A stretch of 64,000 nt of DNA, from assembly GCA_013214355.1 (NCBI GenBank), contig JABSSL010000032.1:27848-91847 (forward strand). The letters are read 5' to 3'. Source of the stretch: Saprospiraceae bacterium. GTDB lineage: Bacteria; Bacteroidota; Bacteroidia; Chitinophagales; Saprospiraceae. Each line of letters starts with the position of its first letter. Positions within the stretch are counted from its first letter, which is position 1. The position numbers and the translations under genes were made by a program. This document shows positions 1 through 9,380 of the stretch, piece by piece. The notes under the pieces are model-generated. The model worked only from the letters and a program-made list of their open reading frames with translations, was not told the DNA's origin and ran no database searches.

Positions 1-437
1 GTCAGGTTAATCATCAAACCGTTGGCCATATTATGGATCTAATGCCTACGATATTAGAGTTAGCAGGTATGGAGTATCCGCTGCAATTTGAGGGTCGTAC
101 CATCATTCCTACGCCCGGCAGGTCCCTGGTAGCGGACTTGCTTGGCCAAGCTACCGTAGGACATCAGACACTCTTCTGGGAGCATCAGTTTAACCGCGCG
201 GTTCGACAGGATGAATGGAAGCTGGTGGCAGCGAATAAGATTCCAGGTAGAGGTCGGATGGGGGAATGGGAATTATATAATTTGTGGGAAGATCCTATTG
301 AAGCCAATAACCTAGCACTACAATATCCGGAAAAAGTAGATACAATGGCGGAACAGTATGCCAAATGGGCTATGCAAGTTGGAGCTTATGAAAAGCAAGT
401 GATGGATAGCCTACTGCAGAAAAAAGATAAGCAATGA
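1..437 (+). CDS. Sulfatase, C-terminal part (5' end outside window)
   Basis: The frame is open from base 3 with no start in the window, so only the last 144 residues are seen. They carry the usual C-terminal features of type I (formylglycine) sulfatases: the stretch MDLMPTILELAG at base 33, a WKLV strand, and the ELYNLWEDPIEANNLA segment that resembles the 'ELYDL..DP.E..NLA' end of the family. The catalytic Cys/Ser motif and most metal ligands lie upstream and cannot be checked. Such enzymes remove sulfate esters from glycans in the periplasm or outside the cell. The stop overlaps the next start (ATGA at 434-437), so the gene is translationally linked to the downstream lyase-like gene. Substrate is unknown. 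Confidence 0.85.
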   Translation, partial: QVNHQTVGHIMDLMPTILELAGMEYPLQFEGRTIIPTPGRSLVADLLGQATVGHQTLFWEHQFNRAVRQDEWKLVAANKIPGRGRMGEWELYNLWEDPIEANNLALQYPEKVDTMAEQYAKWAMQVGAYEKQVMDSLLQKKDKQ

Positions 438-2215
438 TCAACATGAAGAACTGGTATAGCAAGTACTGGATGGCCTATCTAACGGTATGCCTCCTGGGCT
501 TTTGCACTTCCCTCCAGGCCCAAGAGTTTGGGAGCTGGGATGTACCGATCCCAGATCTGGAAAGCTGGTGGAAGTCGGTGGCCCATCATCAGCCACTGCA
601 AGCGAAAGAGCATCCTCGCCTCTTGTTTCGAAAGCAAGACCTGCCAGCCTTGCGGAAAAAGATGGCCACGCCGGAAGGGAAGGCCATACTACAACGCTTA
701 CGAGTCTTGCTCAATGGCAGTGATGGCGAAGGGATGCCGATAGCCTTTAATACGGCTAAAAAGGCCTATACGCTCGGGCCTAAGAAGCAAAGTGTGGTCG
801 ATACGCCTGGTGTCTACACCTTTGGGCATGTGGCAGGTTATGGTCTGCTGTACCAACTTACGGGAGAGGAGAAATACGCGGACTGGGGACGGGAGTGCTT
901 TGAGTTGGCCCTAGCCGGACAGCGGGATAGAGATGACCGCTACAGTTGGGTGGATCCGGGGGGGGCTTTGCGAGCTGGTCCAGTCCTAGGCTGGATGGCC
1001 GTAGGCTATGATCTTTGCTATAATGCCTGGGATGAGGCCACCCGCGAAAAACTGGGGAAGGCCATAGAAACCTATAGTACGGGTATTGTGCGCAAATGGG
1101 GTAAGGTACGCGTCAACCTAGAGAGTATGGTTAGTGGTGTGATGCCCCCCAAAAGCAATCATTATGGTATGCAGGTGGGCGGAACGGCCTTGGCGCTGCT
1201 CGCCATTGACCAAGAGCCTTGGGTAGATCAAGCGCGGATAGACAGCCTACTAGAAGTAAACACCAGAAGTATGGTGCATAACATTTCGCAAGGATTTGGG
1301 GATGGAGGCTATTTCGCCGAAGGAGACGGTACGGGATCGATGGCTTCCCAAATTGCTTATTTAACGGCTTTGCAAGCTTGGAAACAGGCCAAAGGCATGG
1401 ATTTTGTCAATGTAGATCGCCCCAATGCCCGCATGACTGCCTTGAAGTGGCTATACCTCACCGTCGTAAAAGACGGGAATCCCGAAATATGGCCGATCCG
1501 GGGCGGGTATCCACACAATGCTTGGAGTCGGGAAGGAATTTCAGGAGCTGGTTACTTTAGTCTCCCCTTTGGAGTGCTATCCGCCCCGCATTCGGCAGCT
1601 TTGAAGTGGTTTTATGAGCAATTTCTGTTGGAGGAAGATCTAAAGACGGGTGTGCCCTATGAAGTTAGCGATTATCCTCATTTGGTGGTATGTGCTTTCG
1701 TCAATTGGCCCACGGAGCTAAGCCCAAAAGATCCGGCAAAGGTACTCCCATTGAGCTATCGCGATAGCAAAAATGGCTTTTATGCCTGGCGTAATCGTTG
1801 GCAAGATGCCAATGACATAGTGATTACGGCCCTGACACAAGATGTGCGAGGGTTTATGAAGGAAGAGGCCGATACTTCCTTTCATATCATGGCTTTTGGA
1901 AAGAAGACCACTTGGGGCCGCATACCCGGCGAAGTGAAGCATTGGCATCATTCCCAAGATGGAGCAACTAGCACCTTGGTTTTCGAAGGCGGGCTTTCCG
2001 TGGGGGTGGATTTGTCAGGGAAAAGTGGTGCTGAGGTAGTCTTGATCGCCAACGGTGATTTTGAAGGGGAGCAAATTAATAGGAATGGCCAACTGGTTAC
2101 CATAAAATACTTGACCCAGCAGGATTCGACGCCCCGCTTGCGCGTGCGTGGAAAACACATCAAGTTAGGTAAGCGACGCATTCAATGGAAAGATGGGCAA
2201 TGGATATTCCGATAG
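434..2215 (+). CDS. Secreted heparinase II/III- or alginate-lyase-like toroid protein
   Basis: Protein of 593 residues with a Sec signal peptide (hydrophobic core around residues 13-29, ending LQAQ). After it comes HPRLLFRKQDLPAL, a segment common just before the alpha/alpha toroid in heparinase II/III and alginate-lyase-like proteins. A NHYGMQVGG segment at about residue 242 offers the Asn/His/Tyr that such lyases use, and the C-terminal third looks like an all-beta domain. The family knowledge suggests cleavage of uronic-acid polysaccharide by beta-elimination; the exact PL family is not assignable by eye and a hydrolase on the same fold is possible. The start at 434 overlaps the sulfatase stop; an in-frame ATG at 443 is an alternative. 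It lies between a sulfatase and a GH42-like gene, so a sulfated acidic glycan is a plausible substrate. Confidence 0.6.
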   Translation: MINMKNWYSKYWMAYLTVCLLGFCTSLQAQEFGSWDVPIPDLESWWKSVAHHQPLQAKEHPRLLFRKQDLPALRKKMATPEGKAILQRLRVLLNGSDGEGMPIAFNTAKKAYTLGPKKQSVVDTPGVYTFGHVAGYGLLYQLTGEEKYADWGRECFELALAGQRDRDDRYSWVDPGGALRAGPVLGWMAVGYDLCYNAWDEATREKLGKAIETYSTGIVRKWGKVRVNLESMVSGVMPPKSNHYGMQVGGTALALLAIDQEPWVDQARIDSLLEVNTRSMVHNISQGFGDGGYFAEGDGTGSMASQIAYLTALQAWKQAKGMDFVNVDRPNARMTALKWLYLTVVKDGNPEIWPIRGGYPHNAWSREGISGAGYFSLPFGVLSAPHSAALKWFYEQFLLEEDLKTGVPYEVSDYPHLVVCAFVNWPTELSPKDPAKVLPLSYRDSKNGFYAWRNRWQDANDIVITALTQDVRGFMKEEADTSFHIMAFGKKTTWGRIPGEVKHWHHSQDGATSTLVFEGGLSVGVDLSGKSGAEVVLIANGDFEGEQINRNGQLVTIKYLTQQDSTPRLRVRGKHIKLGKRRIQWKDGQWIFR

Positions 2216-2234
2216 ATATACAAAACAACGAAAA

Positions 2235-4454
2235 ATGAAAAATAGAACTTTGAACAAGTGTAATCGATTTTTTCTCACTTTTCTTTTGCTTACCCTAGTA
2301 GCGGTGCTGGTAGGGCAAAAGGACGAATTTTATCATGACCTTTACGATTCGATGCATGATAGCCCGATGCAGCGAAAACTCCGAAAAATTGCTCCCGTAC
2401 CTTATGGTGTCGTATTTCTACCCTGGGCAGGTTGTACGGAGGAGGATATGCGCCGCCACTTCCGCATGATGAAAGAACTGGGGTTTACCAATCTAAAACA
2501 GACCATGGGTACGCCCGAATGGCCTCGGAATGAAGTCCTACGGATAGCATTGGAAGAGGGGATTATCCCCTTTTGGTATGGCGAAGGAGGCTGGGAAGAC
2601 ATTACCCCCGACTTACTTGGGAAAATTGGATTGGCAAAGGATATGTCCATCCAGGAGGCTCGAAAGCACCCCAAGATGATCGATTACCAAAATACCGTAT
2701 TGGCCAAACACCTTTCTACCTGGAAGGCGCCCCTTCCGGGTCAAGATACCTTCCAAAGGTATGCGCACAAACCGGATCTATTCTTGTATCCCAATGATGT
2801 CCCGCTATTTAAAACTTGGGTGAAGAAGAAATACAAAACCATTGAGGCGCTCTCCAATGCCTGGAATCAGCTAGAGGTAGGCATCGCTGGAAAACCTTAC
2901 ACTTCTTGGGCTGATTTTGAACAGGATCCACTAATTGTCTATGATCCCACCAAGGAATATGTGATTATCCCCAAGCACGGCCGCGAATACGGTCGAGTAA
3001 GAGATATATTGCGTTTTAAGGCTGACATGTACTTAGAAAATGTCAAATTCTATAAGCAGAATGTGTATCCGGAGCAACCGCAGCGGGCAGGAGGTGAAAT
3101 GGGCTTATTTCTTCCTTTTGCTTCTCGAGCTACGGATATGGAGGGAATCGCGGAAGTAATGAAGGATAGAGGATCTTTTTACCCATCTATACATTTGGCT
3201 TGGCACTACGAGGAGGTCAAGTATGAAGTAGCTCGTTGTATCTATATGCAGTCTTCGCTAGCAACGGATTGGTTCAAAGGAGGGTGGGCAGCGACCTGGG
3301 AGAGTACGGGTGGCCCGCAGCAATTATCAGGGGGAAAAGGATGGAACATCTTATCGCAATTTGAAACTCCCGGCTTCACCGTTAATGCAGGTACCATGAC
3401 ACAGCTGCTTTTGTCCTATATGGCAGGGGGCTTCAAAGGAGCAGGCCTATGGTCCTGGAACTACCGCAACGCAGGCTGGGAATCTGGAGAATATGCCCTG
3501 CTGAATCGGCAGTTAGAGGCGGGGCCTCGGGCCATTCGAGCCGGTAAGATCGCCAAGGCTGCGGATAAGTACCGCGATGAGATCTGGGCAGCGCACAAAG
3601 AACCTTACGTTGGGGTATTGGTGAATTGGGACAATGAAGCGATTTGGTCAGCTGTCGCAGGTCCAGGCCGGACACAATTCAAGCATTACCCGGTTAAAGC
3701 GCGGGTGGGGATCAGCCGGGCTTTGATCAATGCGAATGTGCCCTGGGAGCACGTGACCCCCACGGATCTAAAGAAGGGACTAGGCAAGCGCTATAAGGTA
3801 ATCTACATGCCAGCTCAGAGTGCGATCAACGATGAGTTATTTCCGCTTTTGCAAGACTTCGTCCGGAATGGTGGCCGCCTAGTACTCGATGCCCCTGGTG
3901 GCTGGTGGGATGCACAAGGTCGAGTCCTGAAGACTGGCAAAGGAACACCTTTCGAACAACTTTTTGGAGCCTCCATCGCCGATATGCAGTATTCTAATAA
4001 TGTCCCACAACATATAGGAGAACATGAGCTCGAAGGTTTTGTATTTGATCTCGACGTAACTAGTGCCAAAGTAGTGGAAAGCTTTCGCTTGGGGGAACCC
4101 TCGGTCACGGAGCATGCCTATGGTAAGGGTAAGGCCGTATTGCTGGCAGCTGACGCTAGCTTTGCTATGACGGAACCTGGGAATGAGGCCGTAGAGACCT
4201 GGACCATTAAGCACACCTTAGGTGAACTACAAACACCTTACACTTGCGAAGAGGCGATCGTATACCGCATTGCTTCACCAACGGCCGATCACTACTACTT
4301 CATCAATGATGATGAAGCCAAAGAAGTGAGTTTGGAATTTCGAAGCTATAAATACAAAAGTGTCAGCGACCCGATCTCGGGAGAAAGCTTGAAGCTTGGC
4401 GACAAGATTAGCCTAGAGGCCTACAGCGGCCGCTGGCTGAGGTTTGCAAAGTAA
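2235..4454 (+). CDS. Secreted GH42-like glycoside hydrolase
   Basis: I place the start at the ATG at 2235, 19 bp after the previous stop, because it begins a signal peptide (MKNRTLNKCNRF then a hydrophobic core); the longer frame from 2193 would overlap the upstream gene. The mature protein opens with a (beta/alpha)8 barrel like GH42 enzymes (VVFLPWAGCTEEDMRRHF, a typical first-strand and helix), has a conserved ATWESTGGP at about residue 356 whose Glu is a candidate catalytic residue, and continues with a trimerisation-like Rossmann domain (VGVLVNWDNEA, then VIYMPAQS and GGRLVLDAPGG). GH42 members are usually beta-galactosidases, but Bacteroidota homologues of this type are mostly uncharacterised, so substrate is open. 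It is the third gene of the operon with the sulfatase and toroid protein and is followed by a strong hairpin. Confidence 0.65.
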   Translation: MKNRTLNKCNRFFLTFLLLTLVAVLVGQKDEFYHDLYDSMHDSPMQRKLRKIAPVPYGVVFLPWAGCTEEDMRRHFRMMKELGFTNLKQTMGTPEWPRNEVLRIALEEGIIPFWYGEGGWEDITPDLLGKIGLAKDMSIQEARKHPKMIDYQNTVLAKHLSTWKAPLPGQDTFQRYAHKPDLFLYPNDVPLFKTWVKKKYKTIEALSNAWNQLEVGIAGKPYTSWADFEQDPLIVYDPTKEYVIIPKHGREYGRVRDILRFKADMYLENVKFYKQNVYPEQPQRAGGEMGLFLPFASRATDMEGIAEVMKDRGSFYPSIHLAWHYEEVKYEVARCIYMQSSLATDWFKGGWAATWESTGGPQQLSGGKGWNILSQFETPGFTVNAGTMTQLLLSYMAGGFKGAGLWSWNYRNAGWESGEYALLNRQLEAGPRAIRAGKIAKAADKYRDEIWAAHKEPYVGVLVNWDNEAIWSAVAGPGRTQFKHYPVKARVGISRALINANVPWEHVTPTDLKKGLGKRYKVIYMPAQSAINDELFPLLQDFVRNGGRLVLDAPGGWWDAQGRVLKTGKGTPFEQLFGASIADMQYSNNVPQHIGEHELEGFVFDLDVTSAKVVESFRLGEPSVTEHAYGKGKAVLLAADASFAMTEPGNEAVETWTIKHTLGELQTPYTCEEAIVYRIASPTADHYYFINDDEAKEVSLEFRSYKYKSVSDPISGESLKLGDKISLEAYSGRWLRFAK

Positions 4455-4460
4455 CTGTTT

Positions 4461-4482
4461 GTGACGAGCTCCGGCTCGTCAC
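4461..4482 (+). terminator. Perfect 9-bp hairpin after the GH42-like gene
   Basis: GTGACGAGC (4461-4469), loop TCCG, GCTCGTCAC (4474-4482). It starts 6 bp after the stop codon. Only two T residues follow, so it may be a weak terminator or an mRNA-stabilising processing hairpin that lowers expression of the next gene rather than a full stop. Confidence 0.6.
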
Positions 4483-4545
4483 TTGGCCCACACCTTTGTT
4501 GCGTATCTTATACGAGCAAAAACTAATATCAATCCACCCTCGCTC

Positions 4546-6759
4546 ATGAAGAATATACTAAACATCACTCTTGCTCTACTCATCAGTCTGCCTGTCTATC
4601 TCACTGCGCAATCCCCTTGGGAGAATGCCACCTACCCGGACGAATTCGGTTTTCAGAAGCGGATGGCCCCTATGTTGCAGCGCTTGGCTGAGGGAAGTTT
4701 TGGGAAACGCTCCTTGGCCCCGTCGAAATGCCCAGATACGGGACTGCCAGTTAAAACCTGGGCCGTGGAAGGGGAAACAATTATCTCACCCTATACCGGA
4801 CGTGCCTACAAGCAAGGACCAACGGGCTATTTTGGGCCGAAAAGAAGGAATGAGTCAGGGGCGATTACCGCCTTCGGTGGAGATCCGCTCAAATACGATT
4901 TGCCGCCGGCCACAGCTACCTTACTGCTCGATCCTAGCAATGAGCAAGCGAAAGCCTTTCTTAGTATACCTGGTAATCTACGGCAGCAGTACCACTTTGC
5001 CTGTAAGAATTGGGCGCGCTTCTATCCACTCTTAGCGGACGAAATGGGGGAGGAGTGGAAAAAGGCCTTTTACGAGGCCGTGGCACAATACGAAGAGGCA
5101 CGCCGCCCTTCTGATGGGGCTCGCGAATGGAATCCCATGTCCTATCCCCATAACCTTGTGGGCCAAGCGGGCCATCTCCTTGGCGGAAATACAATCGACG
5201 GTGGTACCGAGAATCATAAAACCATGTGGCGTACCTCCTGCCTGGTTTATGCGCAGTTGTTTCCGGATTCTGCCAAGATTTCTGGCTACCCGGTGCAGGA
5301 GGCCCGGGAACTGAGTCAAGAAATGATCCGAGATTACCTCAAACGGCTACTATATACGGGGAATGGCGAGTATGACTCGCAGATCTACTATTCTCATTCT
5401 ATTGCTCCTTTTTTGAATTTATACGATTTCTCCACGGATCCAGAGATCAAAGCCCTGGCTAAGTTTGCGCTCGACTACTATTTCCTGACCTACGGACTAA
5501 AAATAGTGGATGGGGCCATCGCAGGCGCACAAAAAAGGGGATACATCCCCCATGCCACGGCGGGAGAAACGGAAACCATGCTATGGGCATTCTTCGATGA
5601 TACCTCACGCGATATGTCCAAGTCCAAAACGACCATTCAACAAACTACGACCTCCTACCGGCCCAATAAGGTGATCTACAATATCTTACAACAGAAGCTT
5701 GCTAAACCCTTTTCCGCACGGATTAGCCGGCCTTTCTACCACATGGATCGCTACAATGCCTTTCAGGAGTCCTATTATCGATCCCAAAGCTTCGGCATGG
5801 GCAACGTATATATGAGTATAGTAGATAATCCCAATCAACAGATTGTCTGGTCTTTAGTGGCGGAAGGTACTGAGGGTCCTTTGGCCATTAGTGGAGGGCA
5901 ACCTTACCCACAAGGTGCGACGGGACATAGTCCCTACACCCAAACGCTGCATCACAAGGGGACCCTACTACTGCTCACTGCTCCCACCCATCCCAATCAA
6001 GAGGCCGATCGGGACTTTGTGGTGGACGGTAGAAGGCTCAATCCCTGGCACCTGCCAGATAGCGCCCAAGTACCAGCGTATGAGCACGCCAATCGACAGC
6101 GTTATGGGGCTGAGCCCTTGGAACCCGTGACGCCAACCGCTCCTACCGCGGCTAGTGTGGAGCAGTTTTGGAAGTCCAAAACCCGTTCTGCTGCTTCCTG
6201 GTTATGGATCCCCCGTGGGGCGGAGGAACAACAATGGATTGATGGCCGTTTGTTATTCAGACTTAATCGAACCTGGGTGGCCGTCCAGCCGCTTTCCGAA
6301 GAACACTTCTTCGTTGAATTACCCGAAAAAGAATTGGCTACCATCAAAGCGAGGGAATTGCGACGAGGGCTAGGGGAATACCAATTGTGGGTCTCTAGTG
6401 GAGAGGTCTCCGGCTACATCATAGAGGCGGTAGAAACCGAAGCTTATCCTAGTCTTAAAGCTTTTGCGGCTGCACTCGGCCAGCAAACCAAGCTAGATCG
6501 CCGCCAGCTCGCTACCCAACTCCGATTGAACTATACCTCTATCACTGGAGATCAACTCGAGATGCAATACAATCCCCAAGGACTCAAGGCTCAAGGTCAG
6601 ATCAATGGCCAATCGCTGGATTTTGAGAATTGGAATGATGGTGCAGTCTATGACAGCCCCTATCTAAAAATCAAAGAAGGTATATTGCAAGTGAAAGATG
6701 CCAAGCAAGGCTATACGATAGATTTTACAGGTGAAAAACCGGTATACCGAGAGCACTAA
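4546..6759 (+). CDS. Large secreted protein of unrecognised family, possible new polysaccharide-lyase-like enzyme
   Basis: The ATG at 4546 is chosen because it starts a clean signal peptide (MKNILNITLALLISLP, cleavage near LTAQ), giving 737 residues; the frame extends upstream to 4483 without any signal. I do not recognise a named family. What can be seen: an aromatic-rich helical N-terminal half with an early PDTGLPVK segment and an SYPHNLVGQAGHLLGG...ENHKTMWRTS block, where Asn-His-Lys and nearby His residues resemble active-site positions of toroid-fold lyases; then a beta-rich second half (from about residue 400) resembling the sandwich domains that follow toroids in PL8/PL12/PL21-type enzymes. 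Position directly after sulfatase, toroid protein and GH42-like gene supports a role in the same glycan pathway. Function is inference only. Confidence 0.6.
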   Translation: MKNILNITLALLISLPVYLTAQSPWENATYPDEFGFQKRMAPMLQRLAEGSFGKRSLAPSKCPDTGLPVKTWAVEGETIISPYTGRAYKQGPTGYFGPKRRNESGAITAFGGDPLKYDLPPATATLLLDPSNEQAKAFLSIPGNLRQQYHFACKNWARFYPLLADEMGEEWKKAFYEAVAQYEEARRPSDGAREWNPMSYPHNLVGQAGHLLGGNTIDGGTENHKTMWRTSCLVYAQLFPDSAKISGYPVQEARELSQEMIRDYLKRLLYTGNGEYDSQIYYSHSIAPFLNLYDFSTDPEIKALAKFALDYYFLTYGLKIVDGAIAGAQKRGYIPHATAGETETMLWAFFDDTSRDMSKSKTTIQQTTTSYRPNKVIYNILQQKLAKPFSARISRPFYHMDRYNAFQESYYRSQSFGMGNVYMSIVDNPNQQIVWSLVAEGTEGPLAISGGQPYPQGATGHSPYTQTLHHKGTLLLLTAPTHPNQEADRDFVVDGRRLNPWHLPDSAQVPAYEHANRQRYGAEPLEPVTPTAPTAASVEQFWKSKTRSAASWLWIPRGAEEQQWIDGRLLFRLNRTWVAVQPLSEEHFFVELPEKELATIKARELRRGLGEYQLWVSSGEVSGYIIEAVETEAYPSLKAFAAALGQQTKLDRRQLATQLRLNYTSITGDQLEMQYNPQGLKAQGQINGQSLDFENWNDGAVYDSPYLKIKEGILQVKDAKQGYTIDFTGEKPVYREH

Positions 6760-6828
6760 GGCTGTATTGCAAGCCCAGCGTTTTGGGTTATGGAAGTTGT
6801 TTGGCCTCCCAGTCAGGTGCCAAAGGAG

Positions 6829-7236
6829 CTAAGTTTCACTGAAGAAAGCCTTGACCTGTGCTATTTTTTGGTTTTGAGTCATTTGATCTGCTGCCTCGAC
6901 GGCTCGTAGATCTATGGCCAGTTGATTACTGCCTTCAATGGCTTTTTTAAGCCCAAGCTTGGCTTCTGCTGGTCCAAAAATGTACAAAGCATCCTCTCTT
7001 TCAAGCTTTTCCATAATGGACTGGAAAAACCGTTGCAGTTGTTGCTTCTTGCGTTCCAAGTAGGTCTTTTCTTTGATGCTATCTTGTGGCCCCCAAGGTG
7101 TCTTGGAAGTGGCTCCTCCACTTGGATGATAATCTTCCACGGCTGAAGGAATCTCCTCAACGGTTGCTTCTCCTTCTTGTAAGCGTATGAAATAGGCTGT
7201 TTTATAATCTAGCCAGATGCCAATTTCTCGATTCAT
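6829..7236 (-). CDS. Small cytoplasmic protein, eRF1-domain/host-attachment-protein-like
   Basis: 135 residues, no signal peptide. It opens with IGIWLDYKTAYFIRL and has LYIFGPAEAKLGLKKAIEG in the second half. This layout (a short 'W.D...A..I.L' strand pair, then 'GP.EAK..L...I') resembles the small bacterial relatives of the eRF1 domain 3/host attachment protein group, which are common in Bacteroidota beside stress genes. Actual role is unknown. It is divergent from ftsH with 176 bp between them. The family call is from pattern memory and should be treated as tentative; the gene itself looks real. Confidence 0.55.
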   Translation of the reverse strand: MNREIGIWLDYKTAYFIRLQEGEATVEEIPSAVEDYHPSGGATSKTPWGPQDSIKEKTYLERKKQQLQRFFQSIMEKLEREDALYIFGPAEAKLGLKKAIEGSNQLAIDLRAVEAADQMTQNQKIAQVKAFFSET

Positions 7237-7412
7237 AATCTAGGTTTTTGATCCTATTTAAGAATACTACTTATAGTTGGCGGATCATCTGATTTAAGTC
7301 AATTCACTCCTTGACCAATATCATCTCTATTGACTACCAATTAGTCTAACTTTAAAAGAAATGCCCTTGGGATTCCTCCGGCAATCTACCTATTCACGAA
7401 AAAGTCAATGTT

Positions 7413-9341
7413 GTGGAAAATAAACCTTCAGCTATGCCTCCCAATGGAAACCAGAAGCGTTTGTTATTCTGGTTTTATCTGGTCATTCTCTTTTTTCTCA
7501 TTACGCAAGGTTCATTAACGGGTACTTACCGGACCACGGAAACCAACTGGAGTGATCTAGAGAATAAGATGTTGGCGAAAGAGGATGTTGCGGAGATGAT
7601 CGTGGTCAATAAAGAGCGAGTGGAGATTACGCTCAAGTCGGAGCCGCTGGCTGCCGGGAAGTATCCAGATTTTAGAAGCAGCAGCAGAGGGCCTCATTAT
7701 TTTTTAACGATTGGTTCGGTAGAGGCCTTCGAAAGTCGCTTGCTGACCATTCAGGAGAAGCACGAACTCGCCCAACTTCCAGAAGTTAAATACGTGACCC
7801 GCACGAACTGGTTACGCTCAATATTTTCTTGGTTATTACCTTTTTTCATCATCATCGCGATCTGGTATTACATTTTTGGTCGGATCGGTCGTAGAGGCGG
7901 TATGGGCGGCATGAATCCATTTGACTTTGGTAAGAGTAAGGCCACTCTTTTTGATACCGCTAATCAAAGCCAACACTCCTTTGATGATGTCGCTGGACTA
8001 GAAGAGGCAAAGTTGGAAATCCAAGAGATTGTAGCCTTCTTGAAAGATCCGGATCGATATACTTACCTAGGAGCAAAGATTCCCAAAGGCGTAATTCTGG
8101 TAGGTCCTCCCGGTACGGGGAAAACCTTATTAGCGAAGGCAGTAGCAGGGGAGGCTCAGGTTCCTTTTTTCCATCTATCTGGATCGGAGTTTGTGGAAAT
8201 GTTCGTTGGGGTAGGGGCTTCTCGGGTCAGGGATTTGTTCCGCAAAGCAAAAGATAAATCGCCAAGCATCATTTTTATTGATGAGTTGGATGCCATCGGA
8301 AGGGCCAGGGGAAATTCCTTGTCCATGCGAGCCAATGATGAAAGAGAAAGCACCTTGAACCAATTGCTGACAGAGATGGATGGCTTTGGCACCAATACCG
8401 GTGTTATTGTAATGGCAGCTACTAACCGGGCAGATATTTTAGATAAAGCACTGCTGCGGCCAGGTCGTTTTGATCGTCATATCTACTTGGAATTACCCAA
8501 TCTGGAAGAAAGGAAAGCCATCTTTGGGGTGCATGTAAAGCCACTCCGCCTGGCTAAGGATATTGATGTTGAACTTTTAGCTGGTCAAACCCCGGGGTTT
8601 TCGGGGGCTGATATTGCCAATATCTGTAATGAGGCTGCCTTAATCGCTGCACGACAACGCAAGGAAGCCATTGATATGAAAGATTTCTCTTCGGCTACCG
8701 ATCGCATTATCGCTGGCCTCGAAAAGAAGAGCAAAATTATATCGGAAGAAGAAAAACGGATCATAGCATTCCACGAAGCGGGGCACGCCACGGTAAGTTG
8801 GTTCTTGGAACATGGAGATGAATTGATGAAGGTGAGTATCGTTCCTAGAGGTAAATCACTCGGCTCAGCCTGGTATCTCCCTGAAGAACACCAGCTCTAT
8901 ACCAAGGGACAGTTGACAGATAAACTTTGCATGGCATTGGGAGGAAGAGCAGCGGAAGAATTGATTTTCGGAGAGATTTCATCCGGCGCCCTGGATGATC
9001 TTGAAAAAGTGACTAAGCAAGCCTACTCTATGGTTGCCTTCTACGGATTAGATGAAAAGTTAGGACATATTAGCTTCTATGATAGCACTGGACAGTCTGA
9101 TCAATCTCTGCATAGGCCGTACAGCGAAGCCACCGCCCAATTGATAGATGAGGAAGTCAGGAAGCTGGTGGATCAAGCCTATAAAGAGTCCATAACTATA
9201 TTAAAGCGTCATCGTGCTAAACTAGAGGCCTTAGCCGCGTTGTTGTTGGATCAAGAAGTGGCCACTAGAGATGATCTCGTGGAAATTTTCGGGGAGCGGG
9301 GTAGCGTTCAGAAGCCACAAGCGGCTCTAACTAATGGTTGA
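7413..9341 (+). CDS. ftsH: ATP-dependent zinc metalloprotease FtsH
   Basis: Membrane AAA+ protease, 642 residues, that pulls membrane and soluble proteins into a zinc protease chamber. Domains in order: TM helix at about residues 17-34, a short periplasmic part, TM helix at about 131-156, then the AAA module with Walker A GPPGTGKT (231-238), Walker B IIFIDELDAIGR, second region of homology with ATNR and RPGRFDR, and the M41 protease with HEAGH at 454-458 and an SSGALDD segment that supplies the third zinc ligand. All expected motifs are present and length is normal. The start is not certain: GTG at 7413 or ATG at 7434; no in-frame ATG lies upstream near the gene. The following gene is a convergent universal stress protein. 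Confidence 0.95.
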   Translation: MENKPSAMPPNGNQKRLLFWFYLVILFFLITQGSLTGTYRTTETNWSDLENKMLAKEDVAEMIVVNKERVEITLKSEPLAAGKYPDFRSSSRGPHYFLTIGSVEAFESRLLTIQEKHELAQLPEVKYVTRTNWLRSIFSWLLPFFIIIAIWYYIFGRIGRRGGMGGMNPFDFGKSKATLFDTANQSQHSFDDVAGLEEAKLEIQEIVAFLKDPDRYTYLGAKIPKGVILVGPPGTGKTLLAKAVAGEAQVPFFHLSGSEFVEMFVGVGASRVRDLFRKAKDKSPSIIFIDELDAIGRARGNSLSMRANDERESTLNQLLTEMDGFGTNTGVIVMAATNRADILDKALLRPGRFDRHIYLELPNLEERKAIFGVHVKPLRLAKDIDVELLAGQTPGFSGADIANICNEAALIAARQRKEAIDMKDFSSATDRIIAGLEKKSKIISEEEKRIIAFHEAGHATVSWFLEHGDELMKVSIVPRGKSLGSAWYLPEEHQLYTKGQLTDKLCMALGGRAAEELIFGEISSGALDDLEKVTKQAYSMVAFYGLDEKLGHISFYDSTGQSDQSLHRPYSEATAQLIDEEVRKLVDQAYKESITILKRHRAKLEALAALLLDQEVATRDDLVEIFGERGSVQKPQAALTNG

Positions 9342-9380
9342 TTACCAAATGCATATCGTCATCTAGCGGCTGAGGTCTTT

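Noticed and set aside
3815..4214. Antisense ORFs of 97 and 111 residues within the GH42-like gene
   Set aside because: No homology, no plausible start signals, and full overlap with a well-supported coding gene.
6760..6828. Possible terminator between the 737-residue protein gene and the convergent small gene
   Set aside because: Only a short, imperfect AAGCCCA/TTTGGGTT pairing was found; too weak to call.
7321..7412. TTGACT and TAACTTTA as an ftsH promoter
   Set aside because: Spacing fits neither the sigma-70 nor the Bacteroidota -33/-7 consensus.
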